NCBI GenBank assembly: GCA_016926755.1
Contig: JAFGNZ010000280.1
Span: forward strand, 1-46,147
Origin: Myxococcaceae bacterium
GTDB lineage: Bacteria; Myxococcota; Myxococcia; Myxococcales; Myxococcaceae
DNA length: 46,147 nt
Direction: 5' to 3'
The stretch's first letter is position 1. Each line of letters begins with the position of its first letter. A model generated the notes under the pieces. That model saw only the letters and a list, made by a program, of their open reading frames with translations. It was not told where the DNA came from and did no database searches. This document shows, piece by piece, positions 8,920-17,191 of this stretch. The translations under genes and the position numbers were made by a program.

Positions 8920-9882
8920 ATGAGCACGCTCCTCCTCACCCACAGCGATGTCGTCCGTAACCTGCAGGCCCCCACGTTGCTGGAGGACATGCGCGAGGCG
9001 TTCCGCGCGGACGCGCTGGCGCGGGCGGTAGCTCCCCAGCGCACGCGCGTGCCGCTGCATACCGGGGGCACGGCCATGGTGCTCTTCCCGGGCAGCCTGC
9101 CAGGGGTGCCCGCCTGGTCGGTGAAGGTGAGCGCTCGCTTCCCCTCGAGCACGCCTGCCCTCCAGGGCGTGCTGCAGCTGCATGACCTGGCCACGGGGGC
9201 GCTGCTGGCGGTGATGGACGCGGCGCACCTGACGGCGGTGCGCACCGGGGTGGTGGGCGCGCTGGGGACGGACGTGCTGGCCCGGCCGGACGCGAGCCGC
9301 GTGGCCCTGCTGGGCGCGGGCCCGCGCGCGGTGCTCCAGCTCAAGTCGCTGCGGCTGGTGCGCACGCTGTCCCAGGCCTTCGTCTACGACGCGGACTTCA
9401 CGCGGGCCGCCGCCCTGGCCAAACGCATGTACCAGGAGCTGTCGCTGCCGGTCCGCCCCGTGGGCTCGGTGGCGGAGGCGGTGGAGGAGGCTGACATCGT
9501 CGTGGCCTCGAGCCCGGGAGGACAGCCCCTGCTGCCCGCGGAGCTGGTGCGCCCGGGCATGCACATCACGGCGCTGGGCGAGGACGAGCAGGAGCGGGTG
9601 GAGGTGTCCCCGGAGCTGCTCGCGCGGGCCACCTTCGTGTGCGATCACCGTGGCCTGACGCTGGCCGGCGGCGGGGTGACGAGCGCGGGGCTGACCGAGG
9701 CCTCCATCCACGCGGAGCTCGGAGAGATCCTCGCCGGGATGCGCCCGGGGCGCACCTCGCCCGAGCAGCTCACGTGCTTCTGCCCGGTGGGGCTGCCCTT
9801 CCAGGATCTGGCCGCCGCGTGGCACGTCTACCAGGCGGCGCAGGGGGACGAGGACGTGCGCCGGGTGGACTTCGGCGCGTGA
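8920..9882 (+). CDS. ornithine cyclodeaminase / mu-crystallin family protein
   Basis: A 320-residue NAD(P)-dependent enzyme of the ornithine cyclodeaminase/mu-crystallin family. Family marks are the N-terminal LLTHSDV...LLEDMREAF, the substrate-side segment WSVKVSARFPSS, DAAHLTAVRTGVVGALGTDVLARPDAS, and the Rossmann turn LLGAGPRAVLQLKSL near residue 132. Later HITALGEDEQERVEVSPELL and GEILAGMRPGR are also typical. Members include ornithine cyclodeaminase, alanine dehydrogenase and pyrroline-2-carboxylate or ketimine reductases; the sequence alone does not decide which. The family usually has Lys at the catalytic position, and KVSARFP supplies one. The gene lies alone, divergent from the kinase gene; neighbours give no pathway clue. 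Confidence 0.88.
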   Translation: MSTLLLTHSDVVRNLQAPTLLEDMREAFRADALARAVAPQRTRVPLHTGGTAMVLFPGSLPGVPAWSVKVSARFPSSTPALQGVLQLHDLATGALLAVMDAAHLTAVRTGVVGALGTDVLARPDASRVALLGAGPRAVLQLKSLRLVRTLSQAFVYDADFTRAAALAKRMYQELSLPVRPVGSVAEAVEEADIVVASSPGGQPLLPAELVRPGMHITALGEDEQERVEVSPELLARATFVCDHRGLTLAGGGVTSAGLTEASIHAELGEILAGMRPGRTSPEQLTCFCPVGLPFQDLAAAWHVYQAAQGDEDVRRVDFGA

Positions 9883-9895
9883 GGCCTTGGGGCGC

Positions 9896-10195
9896 TCAGC
9901 CTTTCTGGCGCGAGGGGAGGTGCGCCACCGGCGAGCGGGTGCCGCCATGGGCGTGGCGCTGGGAAGAGAGCTCGCGGGGCGCGGAGAAGAGGCTGTCCCG
10001 GCCGTGGTTCAGCAGCACCTCGCCATGGGCCACCTCGCGCACGTCCGACATGCGGACGGCGAAGTCCCGGCGCCACAGGAGCAAGCCCCGCTCCACGATC
10101 AGCTCGTCGCCCTCGAGCTCCACGATGCGCCCCAGCTTGTGCCCGTCGTTGGTGCGCACCGTCATCCCCTTCTGGATCTCCGCTCGCTCGAACAT
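9896..10195 (-). CDS. small DUF2171-type protein
   Basis: A 99-residue protein starting MFERAEIQKGMTVRTNDGHKLGRIVEL. It matches the pattern of the DUF2171 family: a short beta-barrel-like domain with GMxVxxxDGxxxGxVxxLE followed by a segment on whether a residue change is tolerated (RDFAVRMSDVREV). It may be a PRC-barrel relative. GGAGG lies 8 bases before the ATG at 10195; the frame continues to 10267 without support. The C-terminal 30 residues (RELSSQRHAHGG...) look disordered. It is cytoplasmic and its function is unknown. Confidence 0.7.
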   Translation of the reverse strand: MFERAEIQKGMTVRTNDGHKLGRIVELEGDELIVERGLLLWRRDFAVRMSDVREVAHGEVLLNHGRDSLFSAPRELSSQRHAHGGTRSPVAHLPSRQKG

Positions 10196-10411
10196 GCGCC
10201 CATCCTCCAGGGCCGCCCTGGCCCTCGGCCCTGATCCAAAGCTGATCCCTGTGCGGTGCAGGCGCACCCGGAGTCAGCCATGCCGCTCTCCCTTCTCCTC
10301 CGCGGGGGCCAGGCCCCCTGAGCGCCGAGCGGGCGTGCGGGCGCTGACGAGGCGTCTCGGGAGCGCTGGTATGGCTCCCGTGAGTGCCCATCTTCGGCCT
10401 GGAGGTGCCGC

Positions 10412-10705
10412 ATGCTCGTTGGCTTCATGGCGTCGCGGACGGGACGCTGGCTCCGGATCCTGGCGGGGGCCGGGATGGTGCTGGGGGGGCTGGCTTCGGG
10501 CTCATCGCGTGGCGCGGCGGTCGCGCTGGTGGGGCTGGGGCCCCTGCTGGCGGGCGCGCTGGATCTGTGCCTGCTCGGCCCCCTGTTCGGCCAGTCCCTC
10601 CGGGGCGAGGACATCCGGCGGAGCCTGGGGCACCCGGCGGAGGAGCGGCTCTTCAGGACGTACTACGAGCGGCTGTCCCCGCGCGCCCGCATGTACCTGC
10701 ACTGA
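10412..10705 (+). CDS. small membrane protein, DUF2892/YgaP-like
   Basis: A 97-residue protein with two hydrophobic segments (about 13-30 and 35-58) joined by a short loop, as in the DUF2892 family (the membrane part of YgaP). The first segment begins GRWLRILAGAGMVLGGL and the second ALVGLGPLLAGALDLCLLGPLFG. The C-terminal 35 residues are charged and end RMYLH. GGAGG is placed 6 bases before the ATG. There is no rhodanese domain next to it and no function can be given. Confidence 0.7.
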   Translation: MLVGFMASRTGRWLRILAGAGMVLGGLASGSSRGAAVALVGLGPLLAGALDLCLLGPLFGQSLRGEDIRRSLGHPAEERLFRTYYERLSPRARMYLH

Positions 10706-10723
10706 GGGCCCTGGGCGCGAGGC

Positions 10724-11644
10724 TCAGCTCACGGCGGCCCGAGGCTCGGCCTGGGGAGGTGGCAGCGCCTGGGCGGCAACCGGCTTGACGGAGATGAGCT
10801 GCAGCTCCCGGCGCATGCGCGTCACCCGCGAGCCGTGCACCCAGCCGAGCAGGAAGGCATAGCGCGCGTACTCCCACGCGGCGCGAGGCCCTCGCGCCAG
10901 CCGGCGCCGGAAGATGTCCTTGCCCGCCTTGAGCGGCGTGAGCCCCACCCGCGTGCACGCGTCGGCGAGGTTGTGCTCGTAGAAGTAGACGTGGTGCTGC
11001 CACCCGCGCCGATCCGGCCGGAAGGAGCGCCCTCGCCGCGGCATGAGGGGGATCTTGTAATAGGCCGCGTCCGGCACGACGAGGAAGGCCACGCCGCCGG
11101 GCCTCAGCACGCGGTGGATCTCCCGCAGGCCGTCCATGGGGCTCTCCACGTGCTCCAGCGTGTGCTTGGCCGTGACGATGTCGAACGAGGCGTCCGCGAA
11201 CGGCATCTGCGTCAGCGAGCCGCGCTCCGCCTGGAAGCCGCGCTCGCGGCAGAGCTGCACGGCGAACTCCGAGAGATCCAACCCCATCTCCGCCAGGCCC
11301 AGGGACTTCGCCGCCGCGAGCACGTAGCCCGCGGAGCACCCCACGTCCAGCAGGCTGCGCGCGTGCGGGGCGAACTCCAGGCTCGCGAGGAGCTGCCGCC
11401 GGCACTTGCGCACGCGGTGATCCCACCGCTGGAGGTAGCCGGCGCGGTTGAAGCGGAAGTACTTCTCCTCGTAGCCCTCCCCGAGGCCGGGGCGCTGCTC
11501 CTGCTTGTAGATGAGGCCACACCCGGCGCAGCGGCCGAAGCGCAGCTCGGGGAAGGTGATGACCTCGCTGGCCTCCGTGGCGCCGCAGACGGGACAGGAG
11601 GCGAGGAAGGGGGCGCGCGAGAGGGCGCTCTGCTCAGTAGGCAT
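10724..11644 (-). CDS. class I SAM-dependent methyltransferase with N-terminal zinc ribbon
   Basis: About 306 residues. The N-terminus carries a four-Cys zinc ribbon (CPVCG...CAGCG), a layout common in methyltransferases that act on sugars or natural products (Methyltransf_23 group). The SAM-binding motif I is LLDVGCSAGYVLAAAKSLG, followed by an acidic end of strand 2 in MGLDLSEFA. Motif II/III are FDIVTAKHTLEHVE and VLRPGGVAFLVVPD. The last 100 residues include an Arg-rich region and YARYAFLLGWVHGSR, perhaps membrane-associated. The ATG at 11644 is my choice; a GTG at 11692 adds 16 residues, and neither has a good ribosome site. No sugar or polyketide genes are adjacent, so the substrate is unknown. 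Confidence 0.82.
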   Translation of the reverse strand: MPTEQSALSRAPFLASCPVCGATEASEVITFPELRFGRCAGCGLIYKQEQRPGLGEGYEEKYFRFNRAGYLQRWDHRVRKCRRQLLASLEFAPHARSLLDVGCSAGYVLAAAKSLGLAEMGLDLSEFAVQLCRERGFQAERGSLTQMPFADASFDIVTAKHTLEHVESPMDGLREIHRVLRPGGVAFLVVPDAAYYKIPLMPRRGRSFRPDRRGWQHHVYFYEHNLADACTRVGLTPLKAGKDIFRRRLARGPRAAWEYARYAFLLGWVHGSRVTRMRRELQLISVKPVAAQALPPPQAEPRAAVS

Positions 11645-11729
11645 CGTAGGGAGGCTCAGCGTACCGAAGTCCTCTCCGGTGCGCGCGTCCACCTACCGAA
11701 GCTGGAAGGTGACCGGGCGCTCGGAATAC

Positions 11730-12428
11730 TCAGTGGACCTCGAAGGGGATGCTCAGCTCACCGAACGGCTCCTCGGTGCTGGCATCCACCAGCTTGACCC
11801 GCAGGGTGACCTGCTGCTCGCCCAGGAGCGGCTCCTCGAAATAGAGGAACCCGTCGCGGACCTGGCCACTCTCCAGCGGGCCCTCGGCGAGCGCCAGCCT
11901 CAGCATGTCCTGGGACGGGAGGGCCGCGGCATCGAACTCGGACGGGCAGGTGTGGCAGGGGGGCGGGGTGTACGGCGTGGTGCCGTTGTAGGAGTTATAG
12001 GTCGAGTCCACCGCGTCGGAGGGGGTCACCGCGCGGGCGGTTCGAGGGGGGAGCCGGGAGCGATACACGTCCGACGCAGGCCGAAAGCGGCGGACCCGCG
12101 CGGCGATGATCTCGCCCAGCTCCTCCGGCTTGCGCGCGACATGGCGCTCCTTGCCCTCGAGCTCGAAGCCCGCGTAGCGGATGCTCAGCGGCCGGCCGCT
12201 GGCGTTCTCCAGGCGGACCTGCACCAGGGTGAAGTAGCGCTCCACGTCCCGAGGCCGGGCCTCCCAGCTCGAGCCGTAGGCCACGAGCCTCACGCCGTGC
12301 GCCCCGGTGACGGCGGCGTTCTCATCTTCCGACACCGGGACCGCCCCCGGCTCCGGGCGCAGCTTCCCCTCGTGGGCGCAGCCAACGGCAAGCAAGAGCA
12401 CGACGAACCCGGACCAGGGCCTCCGCAT
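11730..12428 (-). CDS. hypothetical lipoprotein
   Basis: A 232-residue protein with a lipoprotein signal peptide (MRRPWSGFVVLLLAVGC, lipidated Cys17). The mature part has a beta-sandwich look: VERYFTLVQVRLENASGRPLSIRYAGFEL resembles the strand pattern of proteins that compare tissue-type or general lipoprotein Ig-like folds. A small CHTC motif (PPPCHTCPSEFD) lies in the middle. No homologue name comes to mind. GGGAGG precedes the ATG. It is followed on the same strand by the methyltransferase gene after a gap of about 85 bases, which may be one transcript. Confidence 0.75.
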   Translation of the reverse strand: MRRPWSGFVVLLLAVGCAHEGKLRPEPGAVPVSEDENAAVTGAHGVRLVAYGSSWEARPRDVERYFTLVQVRLENASGRPLSIRYAGFELEGKERHVARKPEELGEIIAARVRRFRPASDVYRSRLPPRTARAVTPSDAVDSTYNSYNGTTPYTPPPCHTCPSEFDAAALPSQDMLRLALAEGPLESGQVRDGFLYFEEPLLGEQQVTLRVKLVDASTEEPFGELSIPFEVH

Positions 12429-12505
12429 GTGGCACCTCCCTCAATGGCTGCGCATTGTAGGGAGCCCCGCTGCCGGGGCCAAAAGATGCTTGCGCGGTGG
12501 CGGGC

Positions 12506-13411
12506 TCAGTGCGCTCCCACCCCTGCCTCCGAGTGGGAGGCGAGGGAGACGAAGCTCCAGTCCCGGACGCGCGCCCACTCCTCGAAGGTGTGCCAGCGCA
12601 CCTCGGGGAACTCGTGGCGCAGGGTGAGAATGTCGGCGTGATAGCCCACGCGCTCGAGCCACTCGTACATCCGCGCCAGGTCCTCGTCGTGCTCTCGCAG
12701 CAGGGCGAGCGGCACCTGCTGGTAGTGGACGCGGTGGCCGCTCACGTAGGAGAGCAGGTCGGCGGCCTGCTGCCCCGTCACCTCGTCCGAGGCGACGTCG
12801 ATGCGCTCTCCGTAGAAGTCCTCGGGGGTGAAGATGATCCGAGCGACGAACCGGGCCAGATCCTCCAGGGCCACCAGCTGCAGGCCGTGCGTGGGGGGCA
12901 GGCCCAGGGCGAGCACCCCGGCCTCCAGGCCCTCGCGGAACATGGGGCCGGCGAAGTTCTCCATGAAGAAGGTGGGCCCCACGATGGTGTAGGGCAGGTT
13001 GGCGCGGCGCAGGTAGCGCTCCACCTCGTGCTTGGTGTCGAAGTGGGGGATGCCGGTGTACCGGTCCGCCCCCGCCACCGAGGAGTAGATGAAGTGGCTC
13101 ACCCCGGCCCGCTTCGCGGCATCCACCAGGTTCATACCGTGGCGCACCTCGGCCTCCAGCCCGGCGCCGAAGGGAGTGGCCATGGCGAAGAGGGCGTCCG
13201 CGCGGCGAGCGGCGGCCTCGAGGGAGGCCGGGTCCTCGAAGTCCCCGAGGGCCAGCTCTACGCCCTGGGCCTCCAGGGCCTGCGCCGCGGGCGAGTCCAT
13301 CCGGCGAGTGAGGGCAATGACGTGGTAGCCCAGCTGACGCAGGTGGCGGGCCAGGACGCCGCCTTGCTGGCCGGTGGCTCCGGTCACCAGGATGGAGCGA
13401 GGGAAGTCCAT
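12506..13411 (-). CDS. NmrA-family NAD(P)-binding protein
   Basis: A 301-residue member of the atypical short-chain dehydrogenase family (NmrA/HSCARG/isoflavone-reductase group). The dinucleotide-binding turn is VTGATGQQGGVL (residues 9-20). Further family marks are HVIALTRR, ALGDFEDPASLEAA, ADALFAMATPF, FIYSSVAG and the NmrA-like PYTIVGPTFFMENFAGPMF. The catalytic YxxxK of classical SDRs is absent, as in regulators such as NmrA/HSCARG that sense NADPH, so a sensor or stress role is as likely as an enzyme. GGAGG stands 10 bases before the ATG at 13411; the frame runs open well upstream, but the family's N-terminus begins here. Confidence 0.85.
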   Translation of the reverse strand: MDFPRSILVTGATGQQGGVLARHLRQLGYHVIALTRRMDSPAAQALEAQGVELALGDFEDPASLEAAARRADALFAMATPFGAGLEAEVRHGMNLVDAAKRAGVSHFIYSSVAGADRYTGIPHFDTKHEVERYLRRANLPYTIVGPTFFMENFAGPMFREGLEAGVLALGLPPTHGLQLVALEDLARFVARIIFTPEDFYGERIDVASDEVTGQQAADLLSYVSGHRVHYQQVPLALLREHDEDLARMYEWLERVGYHADILTLRHEFPEVRWHTFEEWARVRDWSFVSLASHSEAGVGAH

Positions 13412-13609
13412 GAGCGCGTTACCTCCGGCACGCGTGTACCCTGTAAGCTGCGCGCGCACCGCGAGGGCTGCGAGCACCCACTCCACGCCTGGATGGGGGA
13501 CGGCCGAGTGGGGTGGCCCGGGGTGAAGTCGTGAGGGACCTGGCGTGGAAGCGGTGATGCTTGGACGTGCGGGCAGCATTCGAGGGAGCATGGGAGGGGA
13601 GGAGAGGCA

Positions 13610-14839
13610 ATGTCGAAGGACAGACCCTGGGCAGACTCCAGCACAGAGGAGGGCGCCGGGGATCCGCTCTTGCCGGAGAGCACGGGCGGCACGGGCGGCT
13701 CCCTGGAGACGCTCGTCAGCGAGGATCTCCAGGACACCTACCTCCTGTTCCTGGAGGCGGGGGCGAAGGGGAGGGTGCCCTGGGTGAAGGAGGTGCCGGC
13801 GTCCTGCTACCTGGAGACGACCGTCACGGTGGCGGCGCAGCTGCGAGCCGGCGAGCTGCCGCCCCTGAGCCTCTCCGAGCCGCGGACGATTCCGGAGGGC
13901 AGCACCCTGCGCTGGGAGGAGTCGGGCGATGGGGCCGGAGCCCAGGGCCGGCTGCACGAGGTGAGCCGCCTGGACGCGCGCCTGATGCGCGTCACCGCCA
14001 CCTCCATGCGCGGGCAGGTGGAGGATCCCTTCGCCGGGCTGGAGCCGGTCGGCAACGCCCAGAGCGGAGTGATGCCCACGCTGGAGCGCTCGCTGGGGAG
14101 GACCGCGGACCTGGAGCTGGAGCGCGAGGGCATGCTGGCGGCCTACCGCCACTTCGTGGACACGGGCGCCGTGCCCCTGGCGGACCCAGAGGGCGGGGTG
14201 CTGCGCTCGGGCCGGGTGGCGGTCTTCACCCAGCAGCGCGCGCCGAGCGCGGAGCTGAGCTTCCTGCGCCAGCTCCAGCGGATGGACACCGACAGCGTGC
14301 TGAACGTGCAGTGGTCGGCGGAGTATGACGATGGCAGCGTGGAGGTGCGCTCGTCGGCGCGCTTCACCGGGCGGCTGGTGCTCTGGAATGTCCTCATCGA
14401 CTCCGCCGGGCAGCAGACGCGCGGAGATCTGTCGATCGTCTTCAGCCACCTGACGCCGGAGGTGGTGGCGGCGCTCGCGCGAGGCGTGGGGGGAGAGGCG
14501 GAGGGGCTGGAGGAGGGGCGGTGGCACGCCGAGCTGCTGCTGACGGAGAGGGAGGCGATGCAGTGGCGGGACCTGGCGCGCATGCGGGTGTGTGATGTCA
14601 ACGGCCTGGCCCTGGCGCGGTTCGATTGGGAGTCGCGGACGGAGGCGATGGCGAACTGGGAGGGGGAGGTGGGGCTGCAGATGCTGGCGCTGGCGCGCGC
14701 GCCGGACGAGGTGGGGGACATGCTGGTCCGCCTGGGCAGCACCGCCGAGGCCGCGGCGCAGGCGCTGGCGCGGCTCATGAGCGAGCTCGGGGCGCCCCTC
14801 GAGGGGACGCTCCGCATCGCGCCCGCCCAGACCACCTGA
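13610..14839 (+). CDS. hypothetical protein, 409 residues
   Basis: I do not recognise this protein. It has no signal peptide, no membrane segment and few cysteines. It has an acidic, Gly/Thr-rich N-terminus (1-30), a central part with alternating strand patterns (ASCYLETTVTVAAQL, GRVAVFTQQRAPSAELSFLRQLQRM, SVLNVQWSAEYDDGSVEVRS) and a helical C-terminus (EVGDMLVRLGSTAEAAAQALARLMSELG). A very good ribosome site (GGGGAGGAG) precedes the ATG. It is divergent from the NmrA gene. The next gene on the same strand starts 116 bases on, so co-transcription is possible. Confidence 0.75.
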   Translation: MSKDRPWADSSTEEGAGDPLLPESTGGTGGSLETLVSEDLQDTYLLFLEAGAKGRVPWVKEVPASCYLETTVTVAAQLRAGELPPLSLSEPRTIPEGSTLRWEESGDGAGAQGRLHEVSRLDARLMRVTATSMRGQVEDPFAGLEPVGNAQSGVMPTLERSLGRTADLELEREGMLAAYRHFVDTGAVPLADPEGGVLRSGRVAVFTQQRAPSAELSFLRQLQRMDTDSVLNVQWSAEYDDGSVEVRSSARFTGRLVLWNVLIDSAGQQTRGDLSIVFSHLTPEVVAALARGVGGEAEGLEEGRWHAELLLTEREAMQWRDLARMRVCDVNGLALARFDWESRTEAMANWEGEVGLQMLALARAPDEVGDMLVRLGSTAEAAAQALARLMSELGAPLEGTLRIAPAQTT

Positions 14840-14955
14840 GCACCCGCGCTCCCGGCGCGAGCGGCCGGGGGCGGTGTCTCTGGGCAACGCTTCCGGTGCC
14901 GGGGCCTCGCGCTGGAGGTGGAAACCTGTTCCACCCGTGCCATGTTCGCGGCCCT

Positions 14956-15561
14956 ATGAGCAAGCGCGACAAGGCCCCCTCTTCCCAGCTGGTCGCCGCC
15001 GCCGAGGCGCTGGAGACGCAGCTCGCCCGCTTCGAGAGCCTGGCGGAGCAGCTCCGCAAGGCCCCGCTGAACTCCGAGAAGGCCCTGGAGCGAGCCTCGA
15101 AGCTGCTGCGCGACGTGGCCGAGATGGACCAGCAGCTCAACGCCTCCGTGGGCGCGCTCGTGACGGCGGTGACCGCGGCGAGGGACCGGCAGCACACGCA
15201 GGCCGAGGCCGTGAACGCCCGCGCCCAGGAGCTGCAGGAGCGCGCGGACACCTTCAAGACGCTGCTGGAGCGCTACGGGGCCCTGGGCACGAGCGCCGCG
15301 GAGCTCAACCAGCGCATGCAGGAGTTCGCCGCGCGGCGCGCCCAGGCCCAGCCGGGTGAGCAGAGCGCCGAGCTGACCGGCAGCCTGGACGCCCTCGCCG
15401 AGCGCATGGGCCAGGTGGCCGAGGAGGCCGAGGCGGTGACCCGGCTCGCCGAGGAGAAGGACTTCAACGACGTGGGACAGCAGGCGGACTCGCTGCGCCA
15501 GCAGATCCTCTCGGCGCGCAACAAGCTGAACCTGCTGCGCAAGGGGCTCTCACCGTCCTGA
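14956..15561 (+). CDS. coiled-coil hypothetical protein
   Basis: A 201-residue soluble protein made almost entirely of charged, Ala/Glu/Gln-rich helices, with heptad-like hydrophobic spacing through residues 10-190 (e.g. AAAEALETQLARFESLAEQLRK, LERASKLLRDVAEMDQQLNASV). It probably forms a coiled coil. No signal peptide or membrane segment is seen. The ATG at 14956 is the first Met of this reading; the open frame upstream lacks this composition. It is convergent with the DUF2203 gene. Function unknown. Confidence 0.72.
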   Translation: MSKRDKAPSSQLVAAAEALETQLARFESLAEQLRKAPLNSEKALERASKLLRDVAEMDQQLNASVGALVTAVTAARDRQHTQAEAVNARAQELQERADTFKTLLERYGALGTSAAELNQRMQEFAARRAQAQPGEQSAELTGSLDALAERMGQVAEEAEAVTRLAEEKDFNDVGQQADSLRQQILSARNKLNLLRKGLSPS

Positions 15562-15576
15562 GGGGCAGGCCGGGTG

Positions 15577-15978
15577 TCAGCTCAGGTAGGTGGGCTCGAA
15601 GGCCTCGGGATCCTCGATGGGGCGACGGCCCGCGAAGCCCGCTTCCAGCTCGTGCCAGTGTGACACCGAGGCCTCGCCGTAGCGCCAGCAGAGGTACACG
15701 GTGCGCCCGGCGAGCTGGGCGCGGAAGTCCACCAGCCCGTCGGCGGCCTTCACCTCGATGCCCATCTCCTGGAGCGGCATCAGCTCCTGGCGGATCTGCT
15801 GGATGAGCCCGGCGTGCTGCTCGCGGAGCAGCTCGCTGTGCGCGCCGCGCTGGCCCTGGAGCGCGTCCAGCTCGCTGGCGAGCCGCTGTGCCTCCGCCAC
15901 CCACGGGCGGACCCGCTCGAAGGTGCCATTCAGCAGCGGGATGAGCCGGTTCGCCTCTTCGATCCCGAAGTAACGCAT
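15577..15978 (-). CDS. DUF2203 family protein
   Basis: A 133-residue protein that fits the DUF2203 family along its length: YFGIEEANRLIPLL at the N-terminus, a helical middle, then LMPLQEMGIEVKAADGLVDFRAQLAGRTVYLCWRYGEASVSHWHELEAGFAGRRPI, where the VDFxA, CWRxGE and WHE...GFxGR motifs are family signatures. The conserved Cys, Glu and His residues suggest a metal or catalytic site, but no activity is known. It is a stand-alone gene. Confidence 0.85.
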   Translation of the reverse strand: MRYFGIEEANRLIPLLNGTFERVRPWVAEAQRLASELDALQGQRGAHSELLREQHAGLIQQIRQELMPLQEMGIEVKAADGLVDFRAQLAGRTVYLCWRYGEASVSHWHELEAGFAGRRPIEDPEAFEPTYLS

Positions 15979-16106
15979 CGCCCTCGCAGCATGCAGTACG
16001 GCGGTCCTCGGATGCCAACGTCACGCGTCGGATTGTGGCCTGGAGTTCGACGCTCTCCGGGGTTTCTTCGCCCCCCGGGAAGACTGGGCATTCACTGATG
16101 AAGCGT

Positions 16107-16457
16107 CTACGCCGGGTCCAAGGCCCAGGTGCCTTCCTCCCACCGCTTCAAGGCCTCCTGCGCCTCGAAAGGAACCATCCCCTTACCTTTCGCGGCCTCT
16201 TCCAGGACCGCCTTGGCCTCCGCGTTGCGATGGCGGAGCAAGAACACAGCCGCTGTGACCCGGACATCCATGCGCGGGTGCTTGAGAAGCACGGCAAGTG
16301 CATCGCGTCCTGCATCTCCGTGGGCCCGCAGCTTGTCGAAGACCGCGATGTACTCATCGGCATGCCTGTTCGCGGCTTGAGCGTCTCCCCGCCAGCCAGC
16401 ATCGGTCTCGGCCTGCACATGCTGGGCGAATTGCTCGACGAGCTCTTCGAGGTCCAT
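16107..16457 (-). CDS. DUF2019/HEAT-like protein, possible immunity protein
   Basis: A 116-residue helical protein (MDLEELVEQFAQHVQAET...) resembling DUF2019: an N-terminal helix pair, the phrase RHADEYIAVFDKLRAHGDAGRDALAVLL, then a HEAT-like repeat (HPRMDVRVTAAVFLLRHRNAEAKAVLEE) and a C-terminal ALKRWEEG. DUF2019 is mainly a myxobacterial family. Its start codon overlaps the stop of the toxin remnant by one base (TAATG), which means the two were translationally coupled, as toxin and immunity genes are. The role as immunity protein is inference from that coupling. The gene itself is intact although its partner is broken. Confidence 0.7.
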   Translation of the reverse strand: MDLEELVEQFAQHVQAETDAGWRGDAQAANRHADEYIAVFDKLRAHGDAGRDALAVLLKHPRMDVRVTAAVFLLRHRNAEAKAVLEEAAKGKGMVPFEAQEALKRWEEGTWALDPA

Positions 16458-17191
16458 TACCAGACTCCGTTTTGGAGGTTCTCGATGGCCCGCAGCCCGA
16501 ACGCTCGCTGGGCTTCGTAGGACTGCGTGCTCAGCCATTGTCTCACAGTGAGATCGCGCGAGTTGGTAATCCTCACGTTCTTCCGTGAGTAGAACGCGCT
16601 CAGGCGGAGGTGCAGCGCTTCCTCCAGCGGGATGACGTTCTCGGTGTTGTGAATGGCATGGGGACCGAAACGCTGAACATTGCTCTCCGTCTGCTCGACG
16701 ACGTGGTGCCATTGCTTCCCCCTGCCTGCCGAGCCCAAGGCACTCTTGAGGCCGCTGAACGAGCCCCAGGACTTCAAGCTGGCAGGACTGGCTCCGGCTG
16801 TGGCTCCTCCGCTCCCCATGTCCTGGGCCGCCATGGCGACCGCCGTGGCAGGCAGGGAGATGACGACGGTGTTTCCTATGACGGCCACCGCTGACGGCCA
16901 CCGCGCTCACCTGCCCCACGTTCGTCAGCCGGATGCCCACCTGTGAGGCCCCTACCGCCGCTGCCTCCGGGAATCGTGGATGGAGTGGAGATCGAAGCAC
17001 TGCTCCCGGACGGTTCCCAGCCCCTTGGAGGGCTGGGTGTCCGCTGGTGAAGTGGCTATGTGAGTCCGAGAAAGTTTCTGCACAGTGACCGCAGGAGTCG
17101 CGGAGCCAGAAGCGCGGAGAACCCCTCCGTTCACGGGGTTGGAGTAGCCCTGGGCCCGCAGAGCCTCGCGGATTGCCCCGACTGAAGGCAC
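16457..17191 (-). pseudogene. broken polymorphic toxin gene (SitA-like, WHH nuclease end)
   Basis: The 3' part (16457-16888) still encodes a toxin end with QWHHVVEQTESNVQRFG...IHNTENVIPL, the WHH pattern of HNH/endonuclease VII-type nucleases, and TVRQWLSTQSYEAQRAFG. The same protein continues upstream in another frame as EAAAVGASQVGIRLTNVGQVSAVAV, and then in a third frame as PSVGAIREALRAQGYSNPVNGG. The first shift is fully explained by a 13-bp tandem duplication at 16879-16904. Full-length myxobacterial SitA-type toxins have an N-terminal lipoprotein signal, which is not found here. SitA toxins are passed between cells by outer-membrane exchange; assignment to that group is by resemblance. 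Confidence 0.65.
16879..16904. repeat. 13-bp tandem duplication that breaks the toxin frame
   Basis: On the minus strand GCGGTGGCCGTCA occurs twice in immediate tandem. Removing one copy joins ...SAVAV to ...IGNTVVISLPATAVAM in one frame. It is therefore a recent replication-slippage type frameshift. Confidence 0.8.

Noticed and set aside
13412-14887. Upstream extension of the NmrA frame to 14887
   Set aside because: The extension overlaps the gene at 13610-14839 in antisense and is low complexity; the NmrA N-terminus and GGAGG fit the ATG at 13411.
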